Assembly: GCA_029882915.1 (NCBI GenBank)
Contig: JAOUJZ010000004.1
Location: forward strand, 20,254 to 84,253
Origin: Gammaproteobacteria bacterium
Lineage (GTDB): Bacteria; Pseudomonadota; Gammaproteobacteria; Nitrosococcales; Methylophagaceae
DNA: 64,000 bases
Direction: 5' to 3'
The notes beneath the pieces were generated by a model that was not told the origin of the DNA, ran no database searches, and worked only from the letters and a program-made list of their open reading frames with translations. Shown here piece after piece: positions 43,325 to 52,763 of the stretch. The stretch's first letter is position 1. Every line of letters begins with the position of its first letter. The position numbers and the translations under genes were made by a program.

Positions 43325-43364
43325 TAATATCCCCTGCACATATTATGATGCACAAGGGATATTA
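43325..43364 (-). terminator. Hairpin after the module 2 cytochrome gene
   Basis: Perfect 9-bp arms TAATATCCC / GGGATATTA flank an inner TGCA...TGCA pair. No long T run follows on the minus strand, so it may be a weak terminator or an mRNA-stabilising end. Confidence 0.6.
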
Positions 43365-43374
43365 AACAATCGGC

Positions 43375-43782
43375 TTATTTTGCTTTTTTAGGCTTGACGA
43401 CACCAATGGCACCATCAGCTCGTGCTTTTAAATACGCATACATTTGATCCATGCCTTTAATGACTTCAGGGTTAGATTTCCATGCTGGCATACTACCAAT
43501 AGACCCCGTCTTACCCTCAGTAACTGTGGTGATGTATTCGTCTTTACTGATCACATTTAAACTGTCAGCCAGATTAGGTCCAACCATACCTTGACCGTAA
43601 GTGCCATGACAACGAGCGCACCAGTTACGATACAGCTTGAAACCTTTGTAACTATCAGCATCCAGTTCGTTACCATTTGTGACAGTATATGGCTTGTCAT
43701 CAGCATATGATGGCAAAGTTACAAAACCAAATGCTAAGGTAGCAGCACTGGCAAGCATGATGAAGTTTTTGTTAAGTTTCAT
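43375..43782 (-). CDS. Class I monohaem cytochrome c, methylotroph/alcohol-oxidation type
   Basis: A 135-residue exported cytochrome: signal peptide to about residue 27 (SYADD), haem motif CARCH (YRNWCARCHGTYGQGMVGPNL), and an axial Met probably in SIGSMPAW. The segment YKGFKLYRNWCARCHG recalls small cytochromes linked to PQQ alcohol dehydrogenases (PedF/XoxG-like), but no such dehydrogenase is in the window, so this is only a suggestion. A strong ribosome site (CGGAGAAAAAA) precedes the ATG. Confidence 0.85.
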   Translation of the reverse strand: MKLNKNFIMLASAATLAFGFVTLPSYADDKPYTVTNGNELDADSYKGFKLYRNWCARCHGTYGQGMVGPNLADSLNVISKDEYITTVTEGKTGSIGSMPAWKSNPEVIKGMDQMYAYLKARADGAIGVVKPKKAK

Positions 43783-43802
43783 TTTTTTCTCCGATTTAAA
43801 AA

Positions 43803-44360
43803 TTAGAAATAACGATTACGATTAGCTGGACGCACGGATAGTTCAACAGGTATCCATTTGCCGGGATGATGATTCATATAAGTGGTATAGTTTTGACCGT
43901 GGTAACGATAAGTCACACGGTAGCCGTCAATATGGTGTTGTTCTCGAGAATATCGCTTAGCATGGTATTGATTTTGGTGGTCATAATGGTAAGAGGGTTG
44001 GTGCTGATTATCTAAATCACGACCAATGGAGCCTCCTAACAAGGTTCCAGCAACGATCATGGCAGTTTTACCATTGCCTTTGCCGAATTGACTTCCTATT
44101 ACGCCACCTATAATTCCGCCTGCTATCGTTGCAGTATATGAGTCATATTGACGAGGTGTTGTCATTTTTCGAGAATAGCGATCTTTACAATCATTATCCT
44201 GATTGGAAGCACGCACCGTTGAATAGACTGGTTCTACATGAGTTACACGTGCGGTATCATCATATTTATGATTACGATGATGCTTGTTATCAGCCAGTAG
44301 CGCAGTTGAAGACAGCGAAAGTGTGGTTATTAAACTTACTATTATCAATGCCTGTTTCAT
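43803..44360 (-). CDS. Glycine-zipper 2TM surface protein
   Basis: A 185-residue exported protein: signal peptide (residues 1-23), a His/Arg/Tyr-rich region, a glycine zipper (IAGGIIGGVIGSQFGKGNG...GTLLGGSIGRDL) at about 80-116, and a C-terminal region (GYRVTYRYHGQNYTTYMNHHPG) of the 17-kDa surface-antigen type. It is likely an outer-membrane-associated protein. AGGAGG precedes the ATG. It lies about 20 bases upstream of the cytochrome gene and may head its transcript. Confidence 0.85.
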   Translation of the reverse strand: MKQALIIVSLITTLSLSSTALLADNKHHRNHKYDDTARVTHVEPVYSTVRASNQDNDCKDRYSRKMTTPRQYDSYTATIAGGIIGGVIGSQFGKGNGKTAMIVAGTLLGGSIGRDLDNQHQPSYHYDHQNQYHAKRYSREQHHIDGYRVTYRYHGQNYTTYMNHHPGKWIPVELSVRPANRNRYF

Positions 44361-44605
44361 GACAGCCTCCTCTATTTTGTTAGCTGTTGAGCGCAGATTA
44401 ACAAAGTGAAACTGAATGGAAACTGAATAAAAATATTTAAAATTATTTTTTGGAAGTGTACGATCACCTTGAAATTTAAAGTAGTGATACTTAAGTGATC
44501 CACCAATGTAAATTGTGAAGTAGTCGATATAAAAAGAGGGCGTATTTTGTTACAGTTGACTGTTTTTGTGATTTATAAAATATAGTTAACGTTAAGGATG
44601 ACTAA

Positions 44606-46951
44606 TTGACCGTTCCCAACAATAAATCTGCTATTGGTTCTCCCGCCAGACACCAATCTCAAATTAATAAAATGAGTTTGGAGTTGCTGGTTAAACAGGC
44701 ACCTATTGCCTGTATTACAGGACTGGTTTTGGCAGTGCTTATGTTTGCTCTTCTATGGCCTGTCATGCAACATCAACTATTAGGTTTTTGGTTGTTTTGT
44801 GCTTGCGTGAGTGCGATTTCACGATTGGCAATAATCAAATATATATCAAAGCACCAAATAGTCGAGTCAGATCTCTCTAAACCTAAGCATTACTTGTTTA
44901 TCAACAATATTACAGCTTCACTCCATGGCGTAATTTGGGGATCTTTGGGTCTTTTCTTGTCACCTGATTGGCCATTAAGTCATCAAGTCGTTATACCAAT
45001 GGTTCTGGCCGGTTTGTGCTCTGGAGGGATTTCAACTTATCTGAGTGATATAAAAAGCTATTATTATTTTGTATTTCCACTGGTTTTACCACTGTGTTTT
45101 GGATTTTATTCAGCAAATCTATACATGGCAGCTTTGGCTGTAATTGTTTATCTACTTGCGATGGTATCGTTGATAAAACGTCTTAATTACCGAATTATTG
45201 AAGGTTTTCAATTGAGATTGAAAAATTCTGATTTAGTCGAACATTTGACGGATATCAATCAACAACAGTCCTCACTTTTAAAGATAGTGAAAGACAATGA
45301 ACTGTTTTTACAGCATGCATTTGACGATGCTGGTGTGCCAATGATTTTGGTCAATAAAAAACTCGACATTATTAATACTAACAAGGCCTCAGCTCTAATG
45401 TCCGGCTATACAAAATCAGAGCTATTATCCATGAGTGCGATAGACTTGTTTCACGATGAGGATTTAAAAGAAGCAAGTTCATACTATAAAGAATTGCTTG
45501 AGGGCAAAATTGATCGTTATCAAATAAAGAAGCGCTTTACTAATAAAGAAGGTAATACGCTGTGGGTGAGTGCCACTATATCAGCTGTGCGTAATGAGCA
45601 GCAGGAATTTAATTATGCTGTTGTTCAGGCTCAAGACATTACTCATGAATATACTCTAACGCAGCATCTTACCTATCAAGCTAAGCATGACGCATTAACC
45701 GGATTACCGAACCGCTATGTTCTGGATGAAAAACTACAGCAAGCTATTGCTGACTATGATGAATCACAGCCCCCACATGTGCTTTGTTATCTAGACCTTG
45801 ACCAGTTTAAGGTAATCAATGATACCTGTGGGCACATGGCTGGTGATGAACTGTTGACTCAGTTAAGTAAATTACTTAAGAAATCAGTTCGACAATCAGA
45901 TTTGCTGGCACGAATTGGGGGCGACGAGTTTGCTATTTTAATGTTGAATTGCCCATTGGACATGGCCAAGCAGTCATTAAATGACTTGATTCAGAAAGTG
46001 AGTGAATTCCGGTTTACAAGTCATGGTCGAACATTCGGTATTGGTGCCAGTCTTGGCCTAACTATGATTGATCATCAAGGCCTTTCAAGTAGTGATGTTA
46101 TGAAGCAGGCCGATAGCGCCTGCTACATCGCCAAGGAAGAAGGCCGTAACCGGATGCATGTCTACGATCATAATGATAAGTTGCTTCAGCAACGACATGG
46201 CGAGATGCAGTGGGTTTCACAAATTCAAGAAGCTATCGAAAAGCATCAATTTGTGCTTTATGCGCAAACAATAACACCACTAGATAGTTCTCTGCCAATG
46301 CATTTTGAGATACTGGTTAGGCTAGTCAATGATGATGGTACGATTGTTCCTCCTGGTAAATTCTTACCAGCAGCAGAACGATATAATTTGTCACCAGCAA
46401 TAGATCTGTGGGTGATAGAGAAAGTCATCGCTCAATTGAAAGAGAGTAGGGAACAAGGAAAGAAACTTACGGGACAATACAATATTAATTTGTCTGGTGT
46501 TTCAATAGGGTCACCTCATTTTAATCAGAAACTGATCGAGTTGATAAGAGACAACGCAGAGTTGGGTCCATATCTGTGTTTTGAAATAACAGAAACATCT
46601 GCTATTGCCAATATTTCAAATGCTCAGTGGTTGATGCAAGAGCTTAGGACATTTAATTGTCAATTTGCTCTTGATGACTTTGGTAGTGGTTTGTCTTCTT
46701 TTTCTTACCTCAAGCAACTACCGATCGATTACCTGAAGGTAGATGGTGTCTTTGTTAAAGACTGTCTGACTGATCCCGTTAATCTTGCGATGCTTCAATC
46801 CTTTCATGATATTAGTAAAGTAATGGGGATAAAAACAGTCGCTGAATATGTGGAAACTGAAGCCATATATAAGAAGTTACAACAATTGGGTATTGACTAT
46901 GCTCAAGGCTATTGGGTTGGTGAACCAACGCTATGGGAGATGGATAAATAG
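44606..46951 (+). CDS. Membrane GGDEF-EAL protein with PAS domain
   Basis: A 781-residue protein with a TTG start (AAGGA upstream; ATG at 44672 is the alternative). About five to six membrane helices (residues 30-195) precede a PAS domain (about 235-350), a GGDEF domain with intact GGDEF and an upstream inhibitory site RxxD (RQSD), and an EAL domain whose signature reads EILVR, with DDFGSGLSSF and other metal ligands intact. Both synthesis and breakdown of cyclic-di-GMP are possible. It stands alone between the module 2 genes and hrpA. Confidence 0.93.
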   Translation: MTVPNNKSAIGSPARHQSQINKMSLELLVKQAPIACITGLVLAVLMFALLWPVMQHQLLGFWLFCACVSAISRLAIIKYISKHQIVESDLSKPKHYLFINNITASLHGVIWGSLGLFLSPDWPLSHQVVIPMVLAGLCSGGISTYLSDIKSYYYFVFPLVLPLCFGFYSANLYMAALAVIVYLLAMVSLIKRLNYRIIEGFQLRLKNSDLVEHLTDINQQQSSLLKIVKDNELFLQHAFDDAGVPMILVNKKLDIINTNKASALMSGYTKSELLSMSAIDLFHDEDLKEASSYYKELLEGKIDRYQIKKRFTNKEGNTLWVSATISAVRNEQQEFNYAVVQAQDITHEYTLTQHLTYQAKHDALTGLPNRYVLDEKLQQAIADYDESQPPHVLCYLDLDQFKVINDTCGHMAGDELLTQLSKLLKKSVRQSDLLARIGGDEFAILMLNCPLDMAKQSLNDLIQKVSEFRFTSHGRTFGIGASLGLTMIDHQGLSSSDVMKQADSACYIAKEEGRNRMHVYDHNDKLLQQRHGEMQWVSQIQEAIEKHQFVLYAQTITPLDSSLPMHFEILVRLVNDDGTIVPPGKFLPAAERYNLSPAIDLWVIEKVIAQLKESREQGKKLTGQYNINLSGVSIGSPHFNQKLIELIRDNAELGPYLCFEITETSAIANISNAQWLMQELRTFNCQFALDDFGSGLSSFSYLKQLPIDYLKVDGVFVKDCLTDPVNLAMLQSFHDISKVMGIKTVAEYVETEAIYKKLQQLGIDYAQGYWVGEPTLWEMDK

Positions 46952-47003
46952 CTTAATGTTACTTCCTCTCACATCATGACTAGTCTTATTGATATTGATT
47001 AAA

Positions 47004-50000
47004 TCAGAATAGTTTCCATTGTTTATCTAACCGTTTGGCCGAAACAGGGTACGCTGTTTTAATGCCCTGAGCGAACAGTGAAACTCGAAATTCCTCCAGC
47101 ATCCAGCGATAGTCATTAAACTCCATTGAAGACAGTTTGTTCGCATTGTTTAGATAACGTTGCCAGTGCGGTAAAATTTCTATCATCCACTGCCGATCAC
47201 GCGTTGGATCGGTGTTTAATTTATCCAGACGCTGGGCAATTGCCTGAAAATAAGCAGGCAGTCGTTTTAACGCTTCATCAGGCGTGTGATGGACAAACCC
47301 CTGATAGAGTAAATGATCGAGCTGCTCACGAATATCTTTTACGGCATTAATCGCTGTAAGTGGTATTTTCCCAGATAATCGCTTCGCGATGGCGTGATAT
47401 TCAGCCAATGGTTTGGCAATTTGTCCTGCAAGTTCAGTGGCAATAGAAATCAGATCACTGCGTTTGTTTTCAAGGCGCTGCTCAAAGTCCTGTTTGTTAT
47501 GAATTGCATCCTGACCCAATATAAAACAGCGTTCGAACGCAACATCAATAAGATCAGTTTTAAGTTGTTCACACGGTGTTTGTTGACCCACTCCTTGTTC
47601 ATCGTCAAATGGAGATGGGGGTACATTAGCGTAATGCATGCACATTTGTTGGATATTCGGCAGATTCTTCTGCAGGTATTTTACGCTATCCGCTTGTGCG
47701 AGCATGAATAAGCGTCTTAATCCTCGACTAGTTTGTTTTTTTGCCTGATTAAGTGTGTCCATTAGAGTTAAATCGACATGATCACCCTTATCGATTAAGG
47801 CAGGATAGGCAGTCATTTCCAAACCGTTCTGAGACAAGGTGACCTGTTCTGGTAGTTCAGAAAATGACCACGAAGTCAGACCGTGTTGTTCGAACTCGTT
47901 GTCAGGTAATTGTCTAAAACTGGCTGCTGCTTCTTTGGCCCAGTCTTGCTTGAGTTGGACGAGATCCCGGCTTTCTGCCAGTAGTTTGCCTTCCTCATCG
48001 ATTAGCCTGAAATTCATTTGAAGATAGCTTGGTAACTCGCTGATATTCCAGTCAGATAATGGAATTTCAACGCCGGTTAGTTTACGCAATTGTTCACTCA
48101 AAGCGGGCAGCAGTGCGCCTGATTCGGCGGATATGTTTTTTATGCAGTCATCAGCGTATTTGGGGACTGGAATAAAGTGACGACGTTGTGACTTTGGCAA
48201 GCTTTTAATCAGGAAGATAATTTTGTCACGTAATAACCCCGGTACTAACCATTCATATTGTTCAGGATTGGTTTGATTAAGTAATGACAACGGAATCGTT
48301 TGGGTAATACCATCATGACTTTTACCCGGCTCAAAGTGATATTCAAGTTCAAGTGGTACTCGATTCACCAGTATTTGATCAGGGAAGCTATCGGCTGTTA
48401 TCTGTTCAGCCTGATGCTGCATCAAATCATCACGATTCAGAAACAGTAATTTTGGCTGTTCTTGCTCGATCTTTTTACGCCATTTCTCAAAGCTTGCACC
48501 ATTCACAATGTGCTCAGGAATGTGTTGTTTATAGAAGTCGAACAACACTTCATCATCGACTAAAACATCGCGACGACGTGATTTTTGTTCAAGTAGTTCA
48601 ATGCTTTTGATTAAATCCAGATTATGTTTGAAAAAGGGTGCACGGCAGAACCAGTCACCTTGAACCAAAGCATCACGAATAAAAATCTCATGAGACATCG
48701 CGGAATCAATTGGGCCAAAATGCACTCGACGACGTGCAACGATAGGTAAGCCATACAATGAAATTTGTTCAAATGCGACTACTTGGGCTGGTTTCTTTTC
48801 CCAATGCGGATCTGAATATTGTTTACGAACCAGATCACCGGCAACAGGTTCTATCCATTCGGGTTCAATTTTGGCAACAATACGCGCATACAATCGACCG
48901 GTTTCAACCAGTTCTGCTGCCATTATCCATTTAGGGCCTTTTTTGTGTAATGCGGAGCCAGGGAAAATTGCCAGTTTGAGATTACGTGTCCCTGTGTATT
49001 CAGATTTATCGGTTTTGACAGCGATATTACTTAGTAGCCCTGATAATAAAGCTTGATGAATTTCTTGATAATCAGCCTCAATCTTATTGGGTTTAAAACC
49101 CATCTGGGTGATCTGGACGTGCAGTTGCTGGTGAATATCATGCCATTCACGTAGACGTAAAAATGATAAAAAATGTTCACGACAGTATTTACGGAGTTTA
49201 TTTTGACTGAGGTGTTTTTTCTTGTCGTGATACAGTGCCCACAGTTTGAGATAACTTAAAAAGTCAGAACGTTCGTCTTTGTATTTACTATGAGCCTCAT
49301 CTGCCGCCTGTTGTTTATCCATGGGGCGTTCACGGGGATCTTGAATACTTAATGCGCTGGCAATGATCAATACTTCAGTCAAACAATTGAGTTTTTTTGC
49401 AGCCAGAATCATTCGAGCAATACGTGGATCTATCGGTAATTTGGCTAGTTGCCGACCGGTTTCTGTTAATTGTCGGTGCTTATCAACAGCACCTAATTCT
49501 TCCAACAAACGAAAACCATCGTTGATCATTTTTTGTGGGGGCGGGTTGATGAATGGAAACTTTGCCGGATCACCCAGTTTGAGTGAAGACATTTGCAAAA
49601 TAACCGATGCTAGATTGGTTCTTAGTACTTCGGGATCAGTAAAGGCCGGACGATTTTTGAAATCATCCTCATCGTAAAGTCGAATAGCCACACCGGCGGC
49701 AACGCGTCCACATCGTCCTGAACGTTGATTGGCACTGGACTGAGATATTTTTTCAATAGGGAGGCGTTGCACTTTATTACGAACACTGTAGCGACTAATG
49801 CGAGCAAAACCTGGATCTACCACATAACGAATTCCCGGTACTGTCAGTGAGGTTTCGGCGACGTTGGTAGCTAGAACAATACGGCGATGACCACCTGTTT
49901 TAAACACGCGGTTTTGCTCGGCAGCTGATTGACGAGCAAATAACGGCAATACTTCGGTTTGTGGTGGGTGATGTTTGCGTAATGCCTCTGATACATCACG

Positions 50001-50897
50001 AATATCCCGTTCACCGGATAAAAATACCAGCACGTCACCTTGACCTTCACGACACAGTTCATCAACCGCCTCAACAATGCCTCGAACCATATCGTAATCA
50101 CGCTGTTCTTCATCATTGCCCATTGGTGGACGGTAGCGCATCTCAACCGGGTAGGTGCGGCCAGTGACTTCAATAACAGGTGCGTTATTAAAATGGGATG
50201 AAAAGCGTTCGGTATCAATCGTTGCAGACGTAATAATAACTTTTAAGTCAGGGCGTTTGGGGAGTAGCTGTTTGATATAACCCAATAAGAAATCAATATT
50301 AAGGCTACGTTCGTGTGCTTCATCAATGATGAGGGTGTCATATTGATTAAGAAACTTATCATTCTGGGTTTCAGCTAGCAAAATACCATCGGTCATTAAT
50401 TTTACATAGCTGCGATCTGCTTTTACCTGATCGTGAAAACGCACTTTATAACCAACGATATCACCCAGTTCGCTGTTGAGTTCTTCAGCAATACGAGTGG
50501 CTACTGTGCGTGCTGCTATACGGCGTGGTTGTGTGTGTCCGATTAATCCAGAAACACCACGGCCCAGTTCCAGACAGATTTTAGGTAACTGGGTGGTCTT
50601 ACCTGAACCGGTTTCGCCACTAAGAATAATAACCTGATTGTCTTTGATGGCCTGAGCGATTTCTGCGCGGCGTTCAATAACGGGTAAATCAGCTTCGAAA
50701 GAAGGTTTCGGTATGGCCTGCTGGCGTAATTCACGGCGGTCAATAGATGCCGTGATTTTATTTTCCAATGCTGTTAGTTGTTCAGGTTTAATTTCTTGTT
50801 GTTTAAGCAAATCCTGCAAACGACGTCTAAGCGGAAACTGATCAGCTAACATAGCTTTGTTAAGTGACTTTTGTAGTTGTTGCAGTGTGTGTTTCAA
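47004..50897 (-). CDS. hrpA: ATP-dependent RNA helicase HrpA
   Basis: A 1297-residue DEAH-box helicase (E. coli HrpA is 1300). Motifs: GETGSGKTTQ (Walker A), DEAHERS (motif II), SAT (motif III), and QRSGRCGRVAAG (motif VI), followed by the HrpA-specific C-terminal DUF3418 region. The track start at 50897 is a TTG; the N-terminal segment LQQLQKSLNKAM matches the start of the family, so a start near there is reasonable. It rescues stalled ribosomes and processes mRNA. Confidence 0.97.
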   Translation of the reverse strand: MKHTLQQLQKSLNKAMLADQFPLRRRLQDLLKQQEIKPEQLTALENKITASIDRRELRQQAIPKPSFEADLPVIERRAEIAQAIKDNQVIILSGETGSGKTTQLPKICLELGRGVSGLIGHTQPRRIAARTVATRIAEELNSELGDIVGYKVRFHDQVKADRSYVKLMTDGILLAETQNDKFLNQYDTLIIDEAHERSLNIDFLLGYIKQLLPKRPDLKVIITSATIDTERFSSHFNNAPVIEVTGRTYPVEMRYRPPMGNDEEQRDYDMVRGIVEAVDELCREGQGDVLVFLSGERDIRDVSEALRKHHPPQTEVLPLFARQSAAEQNRVFKTGGHRRIVLATNVAETSLTVPGIRYVVDPGFARISRYSVRNKVQRLPIEKISQSSANQRSGRCGRVAAGVAIRLYDEDDFKNRPAFTDPEVLRTNLASVILQMSSLKLGDPAKFPFINPPPQKMINDGFRLLEELGAVDKHRQLTETGRQLAKLPIDPRIARMILAAKKLNCLTEVLIIASALSIQDPRERPMDKQQAADEAHSKYKDERSDFLSYLKLWALYHDKKKHLSQNKLRKYCREHFLSFLRLREWHDIHQQLHVQITQMGFKPNKIEADYQEIHQALLSGLLSNIAVKTDKSEYTGTRNLKLAIFPGSALHKKGPKWIMAAELVETGRLYARIVAKIEPEWIEPVAGDLVRKQYSDPHWEKKPAQVVAFEQISLYGLPIVARRRVHFGPIDSAMSHEIFIRDALVQGDWFCRAPFFKHNLDLIKSIELLEQKSRRRDVLVDDEVLFDFYKQHIPEHIVNGASFEKWRKKIEQEQPKLLFLNRDDLMQHQAEQITADSFPDQILVNRVPLELEYHFEPGKSHDGITQTIPLSLLNQTNPEQYEWLVPGLLRDKIIFLIKSLPKSQRRHFIPVPKYADDCIKNISAESGALLPALSEQLRKLTGVEIPLSDWNISELPSYLQMNFRLIDEEGKLLAESRDLVQLKQDWAKEAAASFRQLPDNEFEQHGLTSWSFSELPEQVTLSQNGLEMTAYPALIDKGDHVDLTLMDTLNQAKKQTSRGLRRLFMLAQADSVKYLQKNLPNIQQMCMHYANVPPSPFDDEQGVGQQTPCEQLKTDLIDVAFERCFILGQDAIHNKQDFEQRLENKRSDLISIATELAGQIAKPLAEYHAIAKRLSGKIPLTAINAVKDIREQLDHLLYQGFVHHTPDEALKRLPAYFQAIAQRLDKLNTDPTRDRQWMIEILPHWQRYLNNANKLSSMEFNDYRWMLEEFRVSLFAQGIKTAYPVSAKRLDKQWKLF

Positions 50898-50921
50898 ATG
50901 AAGGTGTTCTGTAGCTAATAT

Positions 50922-50960
50922 AAAAAAGAATAGCCGGTTGTTATATTGTAACCGGCTATT
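50922..50960 (-). terminator. Terminator between the pentapeptide gene and hrpA
   Basis: On the minus strand, 11-bp perfect arms AATAGCCGGTT / AACCGGCTATT with a 10-base loop run into a T-rich stretch. It ends the yhbY-nitroreductase-pentapeptide unit. Confidence 0.88.
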
Positions 50961-50985
50961 ATGGAAGAGTTAGACTGTTATTTAG

Positions 50986-51447
50986 TCAACAGCCGCTGTT
51001 ATTTATTTTACCATCTGGCATAGTGGTATTGCAGTAGGTGATGCCGCGCTGGTGTGCACCATCAAGTTTAGCTCCTGTTAAATCAGCATTGCTAAAGTCA
51101 GTAAAAACAAGCTGTGCGCCTTTTAAATTAGCACCTTTCAAATTAGCACCATCAAAAATAGCATAATCGAGTAAGGCAATGGAGAGATCAGCACCTTCAA
51201 GGTTTGCGCCATGTAATTTGGAATGAGTGAACCAGACACCAACTAACTTAGCGTTACTGAAATTGACGCCTTTCAAGTTTGCTTCACTAATATCTACGCC
51301 ACTAAAATCCTGACCACTTAAATCAGCGTCACTTAAATTACAAAAGTTACATTGGCGTGATTCAAGTAAACGTTCAAGATAAATTTGATCAAAGGCTGAT
51401 ACAGCTGTTGCAGTGAGTAGACCAGCAAGTAAAGCGACTAATTTCAT
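50986..51447 (-). CDS. Exported pentapeptide-repeat protein
   Basis: A 153-residue protein with a signal peptide (residues 1-18) and about 18 pentapeptide repeats of the A(D/N)LxG type (DLSGQDFSGVDISEANLKGV), which form a right-handed quadrilateral beta-helix. Two cysteine pairs (CNFC near the start, C...C at the end) may form disulfides in the periplasm. Its function is unknown. It starts directly after the nitroreductase stop with GGAGA upstream. Confidence 0.9.
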   Translation of the reverse strand: MKLVALLAGLLTATAVSAFDQIYLERLLESRQCNFCNLSDADLSGQDFSGVDISEANLKGVNFSNAKLVGVWFTHSKLHGANLEGADLSIALLDYAIFDGANLKGANLKGAQLVFTDFSNADLTGAKLDGAHQRGITYCNTTMPDGKINNSGC

Positions 51448-52062
51448 TTATTGTTCTCCTGATTTAATCGGGCTGTTCCAGCCCCCGCTAAAAAACTGTT
51501 CAGATAGTGGACGACGTTCACGTGCCTTAAGTTCCCGTTCCAAATGTTCTTCATTTAAGCTGTCCAATGGTGCAGGATGACCCACAGCTATCATTGCCCA
51601 TAATTCAATATCATCGGGCAATGCAAAAGCAGCGCGAAGTTTATTGCCATCATAACCCCCCATCTGGTGACTGATTAAACCCATTGATGTTGCTTGCAGG
51701 CATAAACTGATACTGGCAGCACCGGTATCATAGCCAACCCAACGATTGTCCTGGCCATTATGACTGAACGTTTTAACAGAGGCTGCTAACACCAATAACG
51801 GTGCATTTTTAGCCCATTCCTGATTACCGGGAGACAGGCAATCTAAAGCCTGTTGCCAACTGCTTTTGTCCTGATGTTGATTCCAGATGATAAAACGCCA
51901 GGGCTGGTCACCATAGCAGGAGGGTGCCCAGCGTGCAGCTTCACACAAAGCAGTAATTTGCTGGTCACTGATTGCAAGTGAAGGGTCAAATGCACGGCCA
52001 CTCCAACGTTCAGCTAGAATTTTATCAATAGGTTGATCTGTGACAGCTGGTTTTTCGATCAC
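51448..52062 (-). CDS. Nitroreductase-family flavoprotein
   Basis: A 204-residue FMN-dependent protein with a GTG start (CAGGA upstream). The N-terminal RWSGRAFDPSLAISDQQI and the region ARWAPSCYGDQPWRFIIW are typical of the nitroreductase superfamily; MGLISHQMGGYD lies in the dimer/FMN region. The substrate is unknown. It is located between yhbY and the pentapeptide gene on the same strand. Confidence 0.92.
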   Translation of the reverse strand: MIEKPAVTDQPIDKILAERWSGRAFDPSLAISDQQITALCEAARWAPSCYGDQPWRFIIWNQHQDKSSWQQALDCLSPGNQEWAKNAPLLVLAASVKTFSHNGQDNRWVGYDTGAASISLCLQATSMGLISHQMGGYDGNKLRAAFALPDDIELWAMIAVGHPAPLDSLNEEHLERELKARERRPLSEQFFSGGWNSPIKSGEQ

Positions 52063-52079
52063 GGTTATAATCCTGATAG

Positions 52080-52379
52080 TTATTTTTTACCGGGGAGTTG
52101 AATGGTAGGTTCTTTTGCAGGACGGTAAAAACCACCGATGTGACCAATCACCATAACAAGGTTTGAACTGGTTTTGTTTGCAATCTCATTCAGCATTTCA
52201 GTGCGTTCGGCCTTTTCCAGGCCACTGACCCGAACTTTAATTAATTCGTGGCGCTCAAGCGCAATTTCGATTTCAGAAAGTACGGTATCGGTTAGGCCTT
52301 TGCTGCCAATCATGACAATAGGTTTGAGAGAATGCGCTAAACCACGTAAGTAGCGCTTTTGTTTGTCATTAACTGCCAT
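52080..52379 (-). CDS. yhbY: CRM-domain RNA-binding protein YhbY
   Basis: About 99 residues from the ATG at 52379 (MAVNDKQKRYLRGLAHSLKP); the track start at 52394 adds 5 residues. A single CRM domain with IVMIGSKGLTDTV (GxxG loop) identifies YhbY, which binds pre-50S particles. The size matches E. coli YhbY (97). Confidence 0.95.
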   Translation of the reverse strand: MAVNDKQKRYLRGLAHSLKPIVMIGSKGLTDTVLSEIEIALERHELIKVRVSGLEKAERTEMLNEIANKTSSNLVMVIGHIGGFYRPAKEPTIQLPGKK

Positions 52380-52476
52380 GTGTCTTGATACCATTGATTA
52401 AAATGGCTTAATTATATCAGGATAGGATAATCTACAGGGGAGATAGTAATGAAAGATGCACATGAGGTAAAAAATT

Positions 52477-52746
52477 ATGATTTCTGTTAAGCGTCTGGTT
52501 CTGGATATCCTTAAACCGCATCAGCCAAATGCGTTGGAATTTTCTTGCACTCTTGCAGGAGTTGATGATGATTATCGGGTCGAGTTGACGGTGATAGAGA
52601 TTGATGAGAATACCGAAACGGTTCAGGTTGTGATTGAAGGTGACAATATTAATTTCGAAGCGATTCAATCAGCCATCACCAATATGGGTGGTTCGCTTCA
52701 CAGTATTGATGTTGTGGAAGTACAAAGCGAGCCTGATAACTTATAA
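52477..52746 (+). CDS. DUF211 protein
   Basis: An 89-residue ferredoxin-like-fold protein with the DUF211 pattern: RLVLDILKPHQP at the start, TVIEIDENTETVQVVIEGDNI in the middle, and GGSLHSIDVVE near the end. DUF211 proteins are best known in archaea and assemble into rings that bind metal ions; their role is undefined. GAGG precedes the ATG. The next genes encode a VIT-like membrane protein and a P-type ATPase, which suggests metal-ion homeostasis. Confidence 0.85.
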   Translation: MISVKRLVLDILKPHQPNALEFSCTLAGVDDDYRVELTVIEIDENTETVQVVIEGDNINFEAIQSAITNMGGSLHSIDVVEVQSEPDNL

Positions 52747-52763
52747 GGTAAAGCTTTTAACGT

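Noticed and set aside
50986-51447. Pentapeptide protein as a quinolone-resistance (Qnr-like) factor
   Set aside because: It has a signal peptide and probable disulfides, so it is exported and could not protect DNA gyrase in the cytoplasm.
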